64,000 nucleotides of DNA from an uncultured Caulobacterales bacterium (GTDB lineage: Bacteria; Pseudomonadota; Alphaproteobacteria; Caulobacterales; Caulobacteraceae). The number at the start of each line of letters is the position of its first letter. Position 1 is the stretch's first letter. Of the stretch, positions 8,400-20,324 are shown in pieces. The position numbers and the translations under genes were made by a program. The notes under the pieces were generated by a model that was not told where the DNA came from, did no database searches, and was given only the letters and a program-made list of their open reading frames with translations. The DNA is taken from positions 185,668 to 249,667 of the forward strand of contig CAIUMD010000062.1 of NCBI GenBank assembly GCA_903900155.1. The letters run 5' to 3'.

Positions 8400-9079
8400 T
8401 CGATTACCGGCAGGTCGCCAGGGCGGATGACCAGTTCGGGGAAGGCTAGCGGCGCGATTCCGGTTTCGCGGCCGATCTCCAGCACTTCGGCATAACCCTC
8501 CGGTGTTGGCTGGCGATGGACGAAGATGCGTCGGCCGTAGGCGTCAACCACCCAATAGTCCGGCACGCCATGGCGGGCGTACAGTTCGGCCTTCAGGTTC
8601 AAGTCGCGGAGTAGGGAGCTGTCGGCGACCTCGACGAGCAGCAGAACGTCGGGGCCACGAGCATGATCGACACGGATGGCGGTCGAGTGCAGCCAAATGT
8701 CCGGGCTGGGGGACACTCGTGGCGCCAGGCGAAGCGACCCCTCAACTTGAACAGCGACGTCGTCGGCGAGCTGGCGCACAAACAAGGTCAGCAGATAGCG
8801 CTTGGCCTCCATGTGCGGCGCATTCTGCGGCGACATCTCGACCAGCTCTCCGTCGATCAGCTCGACGCGCGCATCGGGATCGAGCACGCCAAGCTCAACC
8901 ATGTGGAAGACTTCGTCCAGGGTAAATCGGAACGGTTGAGCTTCCTCGCTGACCAACATGCCGTCGACCAGCGCCACCTTGTTCTCAGGCGGAACGATGC
9001 CAGCCTTTCGCAAGATGAGCGCTTCCTCCGGCGTGAACCGGTGGCGTGGCGTCTGCAGCAAGCGGACGGGAGCGTTCAT
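8396..9079 (-). CDS. Uma2 family (DUF820) PD-(D/E)XK-like nuclease protein with duplicated N-terminal motif
   Basis: Uma2 proteins have a restriction-endonuclease-like fold; most are of unknown role and many occur in multicopy. Core seen here: YLIDGELVEMSP-like strand, PSPDIWLHS, a DVLLLVEVADSS catalytic segment, KAELYARHGVPDYWVVD. The 227-aa product is longer than the usual ~190 because residues ~15-45 (FTPEEALILRKAGIVPPE...LVDGMLV) repeat the pattern of residues ~52-82 (FTLDEVFHMVELGVLDPD...LIDGELV). Its stop overlaps the convergent DUF4112 gene. Confidence 0.85.
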   Translation of the reverse strand: MNAPVRLLQTPRHRFTPEEALILRKAGIVPPENKVALVDGMLVSEEAQPFRFTLDEVFHMVELGVLDPDARVELIDGELVEMSPQNAPHMEAKRYLLTLFVRQLADDVAVQVEGSLRLAPRVSPSPDIWLHSTAIRVDHARGPDVLLLVEVADSSLLRDLNLKAELYARHGVPDYWVVDAYGRRIFVHRQPTPEGYAEVLEIGRETGIAPLAFPELVIRPGDLPVID

Positions 9080-9122
9080 ACCCGAATAGTACCATACCGT
9101 ACGATTATCGCACGGGCGTCTC

Positions 9123-11273
<2,151 letters not shown>

Positions 11274-11277
11274 GGTT

Positions 11278-12753
11278 TTAAGCGCCCTCGAAGGCGGCGG
11301 CGAAGCGCACCGGGGTCAGGGCGGGGCAGCGGCTGTCGGGGCCGGGCAGGCGGACGTCGGGGGCGGCGACCGCGACTGCGTCAGGCGTCTCGACCTCCGG
11401 CGTCTTGTCGTCGGCGTTCGGGAAAGCGGTGACGCCGAGGATCTTGCGGGACTTGTCGACGAAGGCGGCTTCCTGCGCGGCGCGGGTCTTGGCGACGGCC
11501 TCGGCCACCAGGCCGCTCTCCAGCGCCTTGATGATCCCGCCGGCGGCCTCGATGGCCTGGAAGCCGCTCCAGGCGGCGCGGGCCATCTGGTCGGTCAGGC
11601 TGTCCAGGTACCAGGCCCCGCCGGCCGGATCGGCGACGCGGCCCAGATGGCTCTCTTCCATCAAAATGAGCTGGGTGTTGCGCGCCTGGCGGCGGGCGAA
11701 GGCGGTGGGCAGGCCGATGGCGTCGGTGAAGGCGTCCAGCACGATCGCGTCCGCCCCGCCGACCGCGCCGGCGAACCCGGCCGAGGTCAGGCGCAGCAGG
11801 TTCGTCCAGGCGTCGGCCTTGGCCAGCATGCGGCGCGAGGAGCGGACCTCGATCTTCGGGGCGACGGTCACGCCGCAGGCTTGCGTCACTCGCGCCCACA
11901 TCGCCTTGGCCGCGCGGACCTTGGCGACGCCGGTGAAATATTCCCCATCCAGGCTGACGCCGAGCACGATCCTGCCGAAGGCGTCGTCCATCGACAGGCC
12001 CGAGCGGACCAGGGCCTTGGCATAGGCCACGGCGCTGGCGGCCATCATCGCCAGTTCCTCGGTATTGGAGCCGCCGGCCTCGTGTACGGCGCGGCCGGCA
12101 GCCAGGAACAGGCTGGCCTTGACGTAGGTCCCCGCCAGGCGCGAGGCGACCGTGGCGGCGTTGAAGACGTGGCTCTCGATCGGGCCCGGTGAGACGCCCG
12201 TCTGGGCGAAGGCGGTGAGGGGATCCAGGTGAAAGGCCAGCGGCGCATTGGGCGCGGCCTTGGCCAGGGCGCCCAGCCAGTCGGCGGCCTTTGGCCCCAG
12301 GAAACCGGCATCGAGCGCGACAGGGGCCAGGTCCAGCAGCACGCCCGACAGCGCCTTGGCCAGGTCGTCGGCCGAGCCGACCGCGACGCCGCTTTCGCCG
12401 GTCGGATCGAGTTGCAACAGCACCGAGGCCGCGCCGCCTTCCAGATCAGTGATGACGTCCTTGGCTGCGCGGGCCGGATCGGGATGGGCGGTGCGGGTGC
12501 GCAGGTCCCAGGGGCGATCGGGATCGCGGGCGCGCAGGTCGCGGGCCACGGCGACGCCGTCCTGCGCGGTGTACAGCGGCTGGATCGTCAGGCCATCGGG
12601 CGTCTTGGCCGTCAGGGCGTCGTCGAAACTCTGGCCCTTCAGGGTCTTTTCGACCAGCGCCATCCAGCGGGCGCGGGTCTCCGCGTCGCCTTGGGCGCCA
12701 AATTCCTCGGCCAGGGGCGTCGTCGCCACGGTCAAAGCGTCTCTCTCCTGCAT
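11278..12753 (-). CDS. mutA: Methylmalonyl-CoA mutase small subunit
   Basis: Non-catalytic partner of MutB in heterodimeric mutases. 491 aa; homologous to MutB through its barrel ([25 protein letters not shown] versus the corresponding MutB segment) but lacking the DxHxxG cobalamin motif at the C-terminus. The ATG at 12753 has no Shine-Dalgarno upstream, whereas AGGAGA inside the reading frame is well placed for TTG (12735) or GTG (12729), so the true start is probably six to eight codons in. First gene of the mutA-mutB operon, divergent from the nitronate monooxygenase gene. Confidence 0.93.
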   Translation of the reverse strand: MQERDALTVATTPLAEEFGAQGDAETRARWMALVEKTLKGQSFDDALTAKTPDGLTIQPLYTAQDGVAVARDLRARDPDRPWDLRTRTAHPDPARAAKDVITDLEGGAASVLLQLDPTGESGVAVGSADDLAKALSGVLLDLAPVALDAGFLGPKAADWLGALAKAAPNAPLAFHLDPLTAFAQTGVSPGPIESHVFNAATVASRLAGTYVKASLFLAAGRAVHEAGGSNTEELAMMAASAVAYAKALVRSGLSMDDAFGRIVLGVSLDGEYFTGVAKVRAAKAMWARVTQACGVTVAPKIEVRSSRRMLAKADAWTNLLRLTSAGFAGAVGGADAIVLDAFTDAIGLPTAFARRQARNTQLILMEESHLGRVADPAGGAWYLDSLTDQMARAAWSGFQAIEAAGGIIKALESGLVAEAVAKTRAAQEAAFVDKSRKILGVTAFPNADDKTPEVETPDAVAVAAPDVRLPGPDSRCPALTPVRFAAAFEGA

Positions 12754-12917
12754 TGCAGCATTTTTTGTCTTTTGGACCGTGATGCGCTCGTGCCCTTACG
12801 GCCGTCAAGTCTTGCCCAAATCTTCTCTTGCCTTGCAACGAAGTCGAACGCGCGTTTAATCTGATCGGTGATCACATATTCGGCGTTTCAAGCCGATCTC
12901 CGAAGGGGAGCTCCTCC

Positions 12918-13925
12918 ATGGCCCTGCCGCCCATCCTGCGTGACCGCCTGCGTCTGCCGGTCATCGCCTCGCCGCTGTTCATCATCAGCAATCCCGACCT
13001 GGTGATCGCCCAGTGCAAGGCCGGGATTGTCGGTTCGTTCCCGTCGCTGAACGCCCGCCCGATCTCGCAGCTGGACGAGTGGCTGCACCGCATCACCGAG
13101 GAGCTGGCCGCCTATGACAAGGCCCATCCGGACGCGCCGTCGGCCCCGTTCGCCGTCAACCAGATCGTCCACAAGACCAACAACCGGCTCGAGGAGGACA
13201 TCGCGCTGTGCGTGAAGCACAAGGCGCCGGTGGTCATCACCTCGCTAGGCGCTCGCGAAGACCTGAACGCCGCGATCCACTCGTACGGCGGCATCACCCT
13301 GCATGACGTCATCAACGACCGGCATGCTCACAAGGCCATCGAGAAGGGCGCCGACGGCCTGATCCCGGTCGCGGCCGGCGCGGGCGGCCACGCCGGCACG
13401 CTGTCGCCGTTCGCCCTGATCCAGGAGATCCGCCAGTGGTTCGACGGGCCGGTGGCGCTGTCGGGCTCGATCGCCTCGGGCCGCTCGATCCTGGCCGCCC
13501 AGGCCATGGGCGCGGACCTGGCCTATATCGGCTCGGCCTTCATCGCGACCGAGGAAGCCAATGCGATCGAGGGCTACAAGCAGGGCATTGTCGAGGGCCG
13601 CGCCGACGGCATCGTCTATTCGAACCTGTTCACCGGCGTGCACGGCAACTACCTGCGCTCGTCGATCGTGGCGGCGGGCCTGGATCCGGATAACCTGCCG
13701 GTCAGCGACCCGTCCAAGATGAGCTTCGGCTCGGGCGGCAACCAGGAGGCCAAGGCCTGGCGCGACATCTGGGGCTCGGGCCAGGGCATCGGCGCCATCG
13801 ACAAGGTGCTGCCGGCCGCCGAACTCATCGCGCGCTTCGCCGACGAGTACGAGCAGGCCAAGGCCGAACTGGCGGCCAAGACGGCGCTTACGTCCGGAAA
13901 TCATTTGGCTTTCGCCGCCGAGTAG
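12918..13925 (+). CDS. Nitronate monooxygenase (2-nitropropane dioxygenase family)
   Basis: FMN-dependent TIM-barrel enzyme oxidising alkyl nitronates such as propionate 3-nitronate. I chose the ATG at 12918, which has AAGGGGAG 7 bp upstream and gives a 335-aa protein beginning MALPPILRDRLRLPVIASPLF; the open frame continues upstream without a start of quality. Motifs: GIVGSFPSLNARP near the N-terminus, GAGGHAGTLSPF (phosphate/FMN-binding glycines) and GADLAYIGSAFIATEEA. Divergent from mutA; a stem-loop follows the stop. Confidence 0.9.
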   Translation: MALPPILRDRLRLPVIASPLFIISNPDLVIAQCKAGIVGSFPSLNARPISQLDEWLHRITEELAAYDKAHPDAPSAPFAVNQIVHKTNNRLEEDIALCVKHKAPVVITSLGAREDLNAAIHSYGGITLHDVINDRHAHKAIEKGADGLIPVAAGAGGHAGTLSPFALIQEIRQWFDGPVALSGSIASGRSILAAQAMGADLAYIGSAFIATEEANAIEGYKQGIVEGRADGIVYSNLFTGVHGNYLRSSIVAAGLDPDNLPVSDPSKMSFGSGGNQEAKAWRDIWGSGQGIGAIDKVLPAAELIARFADEYEQAKAELAAKTALTSGNHLAFAAE

Positions 13926-13938
13926 ACGGGGCGAGCAC

Positions 13939-13962
13939 GGGGACAGGGCGTCGCCTGTCCCC
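13939..13962. terminator. Stem-loop after the nitronate monooxygenase gene
   Basis: Perfect 9-bp stem GGGGACAGG / CCTGTCCCC with a six-base loop, 14 bp after the stop codon. No T tract follows, so it may be a weak or Rho-assisted terminator or an mRNA-stabilising hairpin. Confidence 0.5.
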
Positions 13963-14017
13963 GGTCTTCGCGGCGCGGTGATGCTGGGAGCGACTTCAAT
14001 TTGCTCCCGGAGCCGCC

Positions 14018-14737
14018 ATGTTCGACGAAACGACGCCCCGCCTGGGCCTGCCCTATGTGGTCGCCGCCCAGGCCCAGAAACACATCCCGATCAACGAGAG
14101 TCTCGCCCGGCTGGACGGCCTGGTGCAACTGGCCGTCGAGAGCCGGACGGTCTCGGTCCAGCCGGCCAGTCCGGTCAGCGGCGGCGTCTGGATCGCGGCC
14201 TGGGCCGGCGTGGCCGCCGGAACCCTGATGCGCTTCGAGGCCGGCGCCTGGGAGGCGCTGACGCCGTCCGAGGGCATGCTGGCCTGGGTCAAGGACGAGA
14301 ACCAGATGGTCGCCTTCGACGGCGCGGCCTGGGTTCCGCTGTCGGCCACCTTCCGCAGCACCATCGCCGCCCAGACGCCGAACCTGGCCAACACCCGGCT
14401 GGAGGTCCTGGAGCAGGAGGTCACCGTCTCCGGCGCGTCGACCGCGACCAGCATCGCCATCCCCAACCGCGCCATCGTGCTGGCCGTCTCGACCCGCACC
14501 ACGGCCGCGATCACCGGCGCGGCGTCGTACAACTGTGGCGTCTCGGGCGAGGCCAGCAAATTCGGCGGTTCGCTGGGTGTTTCGAAGAACTCCAGCAACA
14601 TCGGGGTGATCGGCCCGACGGCCTACTATGCCGATACACCGGTGCTGCTGACCGCCATCGGCGGCAATTTCGTCGCCGGGAAGGTGAGGGTCGCCATCCA
14701 CGTTCTGAGGTTCGACGCGCCCGCCGCGGTCGCCTGA
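14018..14737 (+). CDS. DUF2793 protein (phage/GTA tail-type)
   Basis: 239-aa product with the DUF2793 signature: TPRLGLPYVVAAQAQKHIPINESLARLD at the N-terminus, a tandem tryptophan region (PVSGGVWIAAWAGV, FEAGAWEAL, FDGAAWVPL) and a beta-rich C-terminal part rich in T/S/G. The family is found in prophages and in gene-transfer-agent-like tail clusters of alphaproteobacteria, often as receptor-binding or carbohydrate-binding tip proteins. No other phage gene is nearby, so this is a solitary copy. ATG at 14018. Confidence 0.75.
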   Translation: MFDETTPRLGLPYVVAAQAQKHIPINESLARLDGLVQLAVESRTVSVQPASPVSGGVWIAAWAGVAAGTLMRFEAGAWEALTPSEGMLAWVKDENQMVAFDGAAWVPLSATFRSTIAAQTPNLANTRLEVLEQEVTVSGASTATSIAIPNRAIVLAVSTRTTAAITGAASYNCGVSGEASKFGGSLGVSKNSSNIGVIGPTAYYADTPVLLTAIGGNFVAGKVRVAIHVLRFDAPAAVA

Positions 14738-14777
14738 CGCGTTGACGGCGGCGCCCGCAGCGGCTACACGCGCCTCA

Positions 14778-14909
14778 CCTTTGGGGAGTAGCCGCCCGCA
14801 TCTATCAGCGGGCCCCGCCGTCAACACACTTGGTGCTCTTTTCTTTTTGAGAGGGGGACCATGGCGCGGGGAAGGGAAGCGACTGGAGCTTCCTTGGCGA
14901 GACCAATGG
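14778..14909 (+). ncRNA. yybP-ykoY-type manganese riboswitch
   Basis: Upstream of the GDT1-type exporter. P1 can be formed by CCTTTGG (14778-14784) and CCAATGG (14903-14909) with a single U-U mismatch; the 5' strand runs directly into GGGGAGTAGCC, the conserved L1 segment of this class, and the 3' strand is preceded by GGCGAGACC, resembling the conserved L3 segment. Internal stems such as GCCCGC/GCGGGC are visible. Family knowledge: the class senses Mn2+ and commonly controls UPF0016 and MntP exporters, which fits the gene 71 bp downstream. Confidence 0.85.
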
Positions 14910-14980
14910 CGACGATCTCTGTCCGGGCCGGGTGGGGTTTCGACGCTATTGGCATGCGCCCGGCCCGGAGGACTATTTCA

Positions 14981-15556
14981 GTGGAAAGCCTGCTCGTCTC
15001 GACCCTGGTCGTGGCCATCGCCGAAATCGGCGACAAGACCCAGCTGCTGGCCATCATCCTGGCCACGCGGTTCAAGAAACCCATCCCGATCATCATGGGC
15101 ATCCTGGTCGCCACCCTGGCCAACCATGCCCTGGCCGCCACAGCCGGCTACTGGGTGGCCGATTTCCTGAGCGGGGCGTGGTTCAAGTGGGCCATCGCCG
15201 TCTCGTTCATCGCCATGGCCGCCTGGGCGCTGATCCCCGACAAGGCCGATGACGAGGAAGGGCAAAGCGCCGGCCGTTACGGCGTCTTCGTGACCACGGC
15301 CATCGCCTTCTTCCTGGTCGAGATGGGCGACAAGACCCAGATCGCCACCGTCGCCCTGGGCGCCAAGTTCCACTCGATCTTCTGGGTCGCCGCCGGCACC
15401 ACCCTGGGCATGATGCTGGCCAATGTCCCGGCCGTGTACCTGGGCGAGGCCGCCACCAAGGTCGTGCCGCTGAAGTACGTGCGCATCGGCGCGGCGCTGC
15501 TGTTCCTGCTGCTGGGCCTTTGGCAGGTGGCCGAGCTGATTGGGCTGTTGAAGTAG
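14981..15556 (+). CDS. TMEM165/GDT1 (UPF0016) family cation exporter
   Basis: 191-aa integral membrane protein, likely Mn2+ (possibly Ca2+) exporter of the inner membrane. The start is GTG at 14981, with CGGAGG about 10 bases upstream. It carries two copies of the E-x-G-D-[K/R]-T motif, EIGDKT near residue 15 and EMGDKT in the second half, each opening a three-helix repeat; the linker DKADDEEGQ is acidic and cytoplasmic. The length is standard. It lies behind the riboswitch, and a hairpin follows its stop. The longer reading frame starting at 14861 runs through the riboswitch and is not coding. Confidence 0.9.
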   Translation: MESLLVSTLVVAIAEIGDKTQLLAIILATRFKKPIPIIMGILVATLANHALAATAGYWVADFLSGAWFKWAIAVSFIAMAAWALIPDKADDEEGQSAGRYGVFVTTAIAFFLVEMGDKTQIATVALGAKFHSIFWVAAGTTLGMMLANVPAVYLGEAATKVVPLKYVRIGAALLFLLLGLWQVAELIGLLK

Positions 15557-15572
15557 GCGCCCAGCGCTGGCT

Positions 15573-15603
15573 ATGAGGGCGGAGCAAGGAGTTCCGCCCT
15601 CAT
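15573..15603 (+). promoter_or_regulatory. Hairpin holding the ribosome-binding site and start codon of the oxoprolinase gene
   Basis: Perfect 11-bp stem ATGAGGGCGGA (15573-15583) / TCCGCCCTCAT (15593-15603). The nine-base loop contains AAGGAG, the Shine-Dalgarno for the ATG at 15602, whose first two bases close the stem. It begins 16 bp after the exporter stop. It could gate initiation of the downstream gene, or act as an intercistronic terminator. Confidence 0.55.
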
Positions 15604-18600
15604 GACTCAAGAACGGCGCGGTTGGGAGTTTTGGATCGACCGGGGCGGTACGTTCACCGACATCGTGGCGCGGCGGCCGGACGGGTCGCTGGTCACCCAC
15701 AAGCTGCTTTCGGAAAATCCCGAGCACTATGCCGACGCCGCCGTGGCGGGCGTCCGGGCGCTGCTGCCGGCGGGCGCCGCCATCGACGCGGTGAAGATGG
15801 GCACCACCGTCGCCACGAACGCGCTGCTCGAGCGCAAGGGCGAGCCGACGGTGCTGGCGATCACGGCGGGTCACGCCGACGCTCTACGGATCGGCTACCA
15901 GGCGCGGCCCAAGCTGTTCGAGCGTCATATCGTCAAGCCCGAAGCCCTCTATGGCCGCGTTGTCGAGATCGACGAGCGGATGAGCGTCGAGGGGCAGGTG
16001 CTGAAGCCGCTGGATGAAGCGGCGGCTCGGGCGGGCCTGCAGGCCGCGTTCGATGTGGGCTATCGCGCCGTCGCCATCGTGCTGCTGCACGGCTTCCGCT
16101 TCACCGATCACGAGGCGCGGGTCGCCGCGATCGCGCGCGAGATCGGCTTCACCCAGGTGTCCGTGAGCCACGAGGTCAGCCCGCTGATGAAGCTGGTCGG
16201 ACGGGGCGACACGACGGTGGTCGACGCCTACCTGTCGCCAATCCTGCGGCGGTATGTGGACCAGGTCGCCGGCGCGCTGGGCCACGACACCCGGCTGCTG
16301 TTCATGCAGAGCAACGGCGGCCTGACCGACGCGCGGGCCTTCCGGGGCAAGGACGCCATCCTGTCCGGGCCGGCGGGCGGCGTGGTCGGCATGGCGCGAA
16401 CCGCCGGAGAAGCGGGCTTCGATCGTGTCATTGGCTTCGACATGGGCGGCACCTCGACCGATGTCTGCCACTATGCCGGCCAGTACGAGCGGGCGTTCGA
16501 GACGGTGGTGGCCGGCGTGCGGATGCGCGCGCCGATGATGAACATCCACACCGTGGCCGCCGGCGGCGGCTCGATCTGCTTGTTCGACGGCGCGCGGCTG
16601 CGGGTTGGTCCCGCGTCGGCGGGCGCCGTGCCGGGACCGGCGGCCTATCGCCGAGGCGGGCCGCTGACGGTCACCGACTGCAATGTCATGCTGGGCAAGC
16701 TGCGGCCGGCGTTCTTCCCCAAGGTGTTCGGCCCGAACGCCGACCAGCCGCTGGATCATGAGGCCGTGACGCGCGGCTTCGAGGCGGTCTCCGCCGAGAT
16801 CGAAGCGGCGACCGGCAAGGCCATGACCCCGCAGGAGGTCGCCGAGGGCTTCGTCACCATCGCCGTCGAGAACATGGCCAAGGCCGTGCGGCAGATCTCG
16901 ATCCAGCGCGGCTACGACGTCACGCGTTATGTGCTGGCCTGCTTTGGCGGGGCGGGCGGGCAGCATGCCTGCCTGGTGGCCGACGCCCTGAGCATGACCA
17001 AGGTGATGATCCACCCGTTCGCCGGGGTGCTCTCAGCCTACGGCATGGGCCTGGCCGACCTGCGCCTGATCCGCGAGGAGACGGTCGAGCGGCCGCTGGA
17101 TGCGGCGGGCGATATGGCCGAGCGGGCGAAGATGCTCGCCGCTGAAGCCGAAGCCGCCCTGCGCGCCCAGAACGTGCCGATGGCCTCGGTCGAGACCGTG
17201 GCCAGCCTCCGTGTGAAGTACGCCGGCGCCGACACGCCGCTGGTCACGCCATTCGGCGATGCATCATCTGTGCGCGAGGACTTCGAAGAACTGCACCAGC
17301 GCCGCTTCGGCTTCACCTCGCCGACGACGCCGCTGGTGGTCGAGACGCTGTCGGTCGAGGCGATCGGGCATTCGGACGCCGGGCACACGGATTTCCAATC
17401 CGCCGCTTCGGGGAGCGTCGAGCCGCTCGCCGTATTCGACGTCCGCATGGCGGGTTCGATGCACGCCACACCTGCGTTCGACCGCGAAACCCTCGCCATC
17501 GGCGCCGAGGTCCTCGGCCCCGCCATCATCCGCGAGGCCACCGGCGCCACCATCGTCGAGCCCGGCTGGCGCGCCGCCGTCGACGCCCATCTGAACCTGA
17601 TCCTCGACCGCGTCGTCGCGCTGCCGGCCCGCAAGGCCATCGGCGCCGAAGCCGACCCCGTCATGCTGGAGGTGTTCAACAACCTCTTCATGGCCGTGGC
17701 CGAGGAGATGGGTTTCGCCCTGCAGAACACGGCCTATTCGGTCAACATCAAGGAGCGGCTGGACTTTTCCTGCGCCCTGTTCAGCCGCGACGGCGACCTG
17801 ATCGCCAACGCCCCGCACATGCCGGTGCATCTGGGCTCGATGGGTGACAGCGTGCGGGCCATCCGCGACGCCCGCGAGCACGACGGCCGAGGTATGCAGC
17901 CCGGGGACGTCTACATGCTCAATGCGCCGTACAACGGCGGCACCCACCTGCCGGACGTCACGGTGGTCATGCCGGTGTTCGACGCGGCGGGCGCTTTGCT
18001 GTTCTACGTCGCCGCGCGCGGCCACCAGGGCGACATCGGCGGCATTACGCCGGGCTCGATGCCCCCCACCAGCAAGACGGTCGAGGAGGAGGGCGTCCTC
18101 ATCGAGAACTTCCTGCTGGTCGAGGGGGGCCGGTTCCTGGAAGCCGAGACGCGGGCGCTGCTGACCTCGGGCAAGTGGCCGGCGCGCAATCCCGACCAGA
18201 ACATCGGCGACCTCAAGGCCCAGATCGCCGCCTGCGCGCGCGGGGCCGAGGCGCTGACGGGCATGGTCGCCGAGTTCGGCCAGGACGTCGTCGAGGCCTA
18301 TATGGCCCACGTCCAGGACAATGCCGAGGAGGCCGTCCGCCGGGTGCTGGCGACGATGGAGAGCGGGTCGTTCGCCTACGAGTTGGACGACGGCGCGGTG
18401 GTCCGCGTGGCGATCACGGTCGATCGACAGGCCCGCACGGCCCGCGTCGACTTCACCGGCACGAGCGACCAGGTCCCGACCAACTTCAACGCCCCGGCCT
18501 CGATCTGCCGGGCGGCGGCGCTGTACGTGTTCCGCACCCTGGTCGATGACGAGATCCCGATGAACGACGGCTGCCTGCGGCCGGTCGAACTGGTCATTCC

Positions 18601-19186
18601 CGAGGGCTCGATGCTGCGGCCGCGCTATCCCGCGGCGGTGGTGGCCGGCAATGTCGAGACCAGCCAGGTCGTTGTCGACGCCCTCTACGGCGCGCTGAAC
18701 GTCATGGCCGGCGCGCAGGGGACGATGAACAACTTCACCTTCGGCGACGACCGGCGGCAGTACTACGAGACGATCTGCGGCGGCTCGGGCGCGGGGCCGG
18801 ACTTCGCCGGGACCGACGCGGTCCAGACCCACATGACCAACAGCCGCCTGACCGATCCCGAAGTGCTGGAGACTCGCTATCCGGTGCTGGTCGAAGCCTT
18901 CTCGATCCGGCGCGGTTCGGGCGGGCAGGGCGCGAACCGGGGCGGCGACGGCGTGGTGCGCAAGATCGGCTTCCGCGAGCCGATGACCGCCACCTTGCTG
19001 TCCAACCGCCGCCGCGTGCCGCCGTTCGGGCTTGAGGGCGGTGCGGCCGGCATGGTCGGCAAGGCGCGGGTCGAGCGGGCCAACGGCTCGGTGCAGGCTA
19101 TGGCGGCCACGGATCTCGTCGAGGTCGGCCACGGCGACACGATCGTCATCGAGACGCCGGGCGGCGGCGGTTGGGGGAAGGCATGA
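15602..19186 (+). CDS. Fused hydantoinase A/B, 5-oxoprolinase type (ATP-hydrolysing)
   Basis: 1194-aa fusion of HyuA-like (roughly 1-660) and HyuB-like (roughly 670-1194) domains, the architecture of eukaryote-like 5-oxoprolinase, which opens 5-oxo-L-proline to glutamate with ATP. HyuA part: [12 protein letters not shown] at the N-terminus, [28 protein letters not shown] and FGGAGGQHA. HyuB part: [45 protein letters not shown], and a glycine-rich end [15 protein letters not shown]. Cytoplasmic. The start overlaps a hairpin, and its stop overlaps the next gene by 4 bp, so the two are coupled. Hydantoin or acetone carboxylase-like substrates cannot be excluded. Confidence 0.92.
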   Translation: MTQERRGWEFWIDRGGTFTDIVARRPDGSLVTHKLLSENPEHYADAAVAGVRALLPAGAAIDAVKMGTTVATNALLERKGEPTVLAITAGHADALRIGYQARPKLFERHIVKPEALYGRVVEIDERMSVEGQVLKPLDEAAARAGLQAAFDVGYRAVAIVLLHGFRFTDHEARVAAIAREIGFTQVSVSHEVSPLMKLVGRGDTTVVDAYLSPILRRYVDQVAGALGHDTRLLFMQSNGGLTDARAFRGKDAILSGPAGGVVGMARTAGEAGFDRVIGFDMGGTSTDVCHYAGQYERAFETVVAGVRMRAPMMNIHTVAAGGGSICLFDGARLRVGPASAGAVPGPAAYRRGGPLTVTDCNVMLGKLRPAFFPKVFGPNADQPLDHEAVTRGFEAVSAEIEAATGKAMTPQEVAEGFVTIAVENMAKAVRQISIQRGYDVTRYVLACFGGAGGQHACLVADALSMTKVMIHPFAGVLSAYGMGLADLRLIREETVERPLDAAGDMAERAKMLAAEAEAALRAQNVPMASVETVASLRVKYAGADTPLVTPFGDASSVREDFEELHQRRFGFTSPTTPLVVETLSVEAIGHSDAGHTDFQSAASGSVEPLAVFDVRMAGSMHATPAFDRETLAIGAEVLGPAIIREATGATIVEPGWRAAVDAHLNLILDRVVALPARKAIGAEADPVMLEVFNNLFMAVAEEMGFALQNTAYSVNIKERLDFSCALFSRDGDLIANAPHMPVHLGSMGDSVRAIRDAREHDGRGMQPGDVYMLNAPYNGGTHLPDVTVVMPVFDAAGALLFYVAARGHQGDIGGITPGSMPPTSKTVEEEGVLIENFLLVEGGRFLEAETRALLTSGKWPARNPDQNIGDLKAQIAACARGAEALTGMVAEFGQDVVEAYMAHVQDNAEEAVRRVLATMESGSFAYELDDGAVVRVAITVDRQARTARVDFTGTSDQVPTNFNAPASICRAAALYVFRTLVDDEIPMNDGCLRPVELVIPEGSMLRPRYPAAVVAGNVETSQVVVDALYGALNVMAGAQGTMNNFTFGDDRRQYYETICGGSGAGPDFAGTDAVQTHMTNSRLTDPEVLETRYPVLVEAFSIRRGSGGQGANRGGDGVVRKIGFREPMTATLLSNRRRVPPFGLEGGAAGMVGKARVERANGSVQAMAATDLVEVGHGDTIVIETPGGGGWGKA

Positions 19187-19656
19187 GGGCCAGCGTACTC
19201 TTCGTCTGCCTGGGCAACATCTGTCGCTCGCCCCTGGCCGAGGGCGCATTCCGGGCCGAGGCGGCGCGGCTGGGCCTGGACGTGACGGTCGACAGCGCCG
19301 GCACGGGCGGCTGGCACGCGGGCGATCCGCCCGATCCTCGCTCGGTCGCCGTGGCGCGCCGCAACGGCGTCGACATCAGCGGCCAGCGGGCGCGCAAGGT
19401 GGCCAAGGACGACTTCCGGACCTTCACCCACATCTACGCGCTGGACCACGACAACCTGGAAGGCCTGCGGGCCGTGGCGCCGCGTGACGCGACGGCGGAG
19501 ATCGGGCTGCTGTTGGACCTGGTGCGCGGCGACGAAGGCCGGGCCGTGGCCGACCCGTACTACGGCGACGATGCGGGCTTCGACGTGACGTGGCGGGATG
19601 TGACCATGGCGGCCAAGGCGCTGGCCAAGCGGCTCGCCAGCGAAGGCTGGAAATAG
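19183..19656 (+). CDS. Low-molecular-weight protein tyrosine phosphatase
   Basis: 157 aa from the ATG at 19183, which overlaps the preceding stop as ATGA. The active-site loop CLGNICRSP begins at Cys9 (C-x5-R-S), and the general-acid DPYYG segment lies near residue 126, both complete, so the protein should be an active LMW-PTP. Role unknown; translational coupling to the oxoprolinase suggests shared expression but not necessarily a shared pathway. Confidence 0.93.
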   Translation: MRASVLFVCLGNICRSPLAEGAFRAEAARLGLDVTVDSAGTGGWHAGDPPDPRSVAVARRNGVDISGQRARKVAKDDFRTFTHIYALDHDNLEGLRAVAPRDATAEIGLLLDLVRGDEGRAVADPYYGDDAGFDVTWRDVTMAAKALAKRLASEGWK

Positions 19657-19671
19657 GCCCAGGGCCCGAAA

Positions 19672-19753
19672 CCTCGTCCTTCGACAAGCTCAGGATGAGG
19701 GTTCTATTGAAGCGCGTAGGTAGCCCTCATCCTGAGCTTGTCGAAGGACGAGG
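19672..19753. repeat. Dispersed palindrome, copy A (30-bp perfect arms)
   Basis: Inverted repeat with arms at 19672-19701 and 19724-19753 that are perfectly complementary over 30 bp, core CTTCGACAAGCTCAGGATGA, separated by 22 bases. A second copy lies at 24944-25022. Similar palindromes are common between genes in Caulobacter and sphingomonads. Sits between two convergent genes and could also end transcripts. Confidence 0.9.
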
Positions 19754-19761
19754 GCGGGCCC

Positions 19762-20247
19762 TCAGTGCAGCGTCGGCCGCACAGGCGCGGCCGCTGCCAC
19801 CTCAGGCTCATCGAACCGCATCGGCAGCGCCATGCCGTCACTCGCCAGGGCCATGTTCAGGAATCTCGCCATCACCGTGACGCTCTCGGGCGTGACGACC
19901 ATGCCCTCGATCAGGCGGCCGGCGATCTCGGGCGAGGCGGGGCAGACGCCGCAGGCGGTGATCAGGCGCTGCTCGTCGTCGGCGTAGCCCTCGCAGCAGG
20001 GCGCCGAGACGCAGAGGGGGCGGCGAACCTGGCCCTCGATGGCGGTCATCATCAGGATGAAGGCGCTGGCCACGCGGGCCGAGACCAGGCCGCCGGCCTT
20101 CTTGGACAGTCGCTGGCCGGGCTCTTCGCCCAGCACCCGCGCCGTCACCCACTGGCGCAGCATCCACAGAAGGATCCGCTCGCCATCGGCCAGCCCGACC
20201 GGGCCGCAGTGATTCAGGTGAGTCTCGTGGAAAGGGTCGGGCCGCAC
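19762..20247 (-). CDS. Unknown Cys-containing protein behind Fur-like boxes
   Basis: I do not recognise this family. Using the GTG at 20247, preceded by GAGGAG nine bases away, it gives 161 aa; the open frame reaches a GTG at 20334, but that codon lies inside an operator-like palindrome and has no ribosome site. Seen in the product: HLNHCGPVGLADGE near the N-terminus, a hydrophobic helix (ASAFILMMTAIEG), then a cysteine cluster in PLCVSAPCCEGY and ITACGVCPASP. Five clustered cysteines could bind metal or a cluster. Together with the boxes upstream this suggests, as inference, a part in iron homeostasis. Confidence 0.6.
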   Translation of the reverse strand: MRPDPFHETHLNHCGPVGLADGERILLWMLRQWVTARVLGEEPGQRLSKKAGGLVSARVASAFILMMTAIEGQVRRPLCVSAPCCEGYADDEQRLITACGVCPASPEIAGRLIEGMVVTPESVTVMARFLNMALASDGMALPMRFDEPEVAAAAPVRPTLH

Positions 20248-20324
20248 GCCGGAAATCTCCTCGCCAAGCAGGGGGCCGACACCCGCCGTGGCGAACCGAT
20301 CTCGGTGAGCGGCCCGACGCGTTC

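Noticed and set aside
14018..14737. DUF2793 gene as part of a prophage
   Set aside because: No integrase, capsid or tail gene, or attachment repeats, are nearby.
14861..14980. Longer reading frame of the GDT1 exporter
   Set aside because: It runs through the riboswitch and the extra residues are unlike UPF0016 proteins; the GTG at 14981 has a ribosome site.
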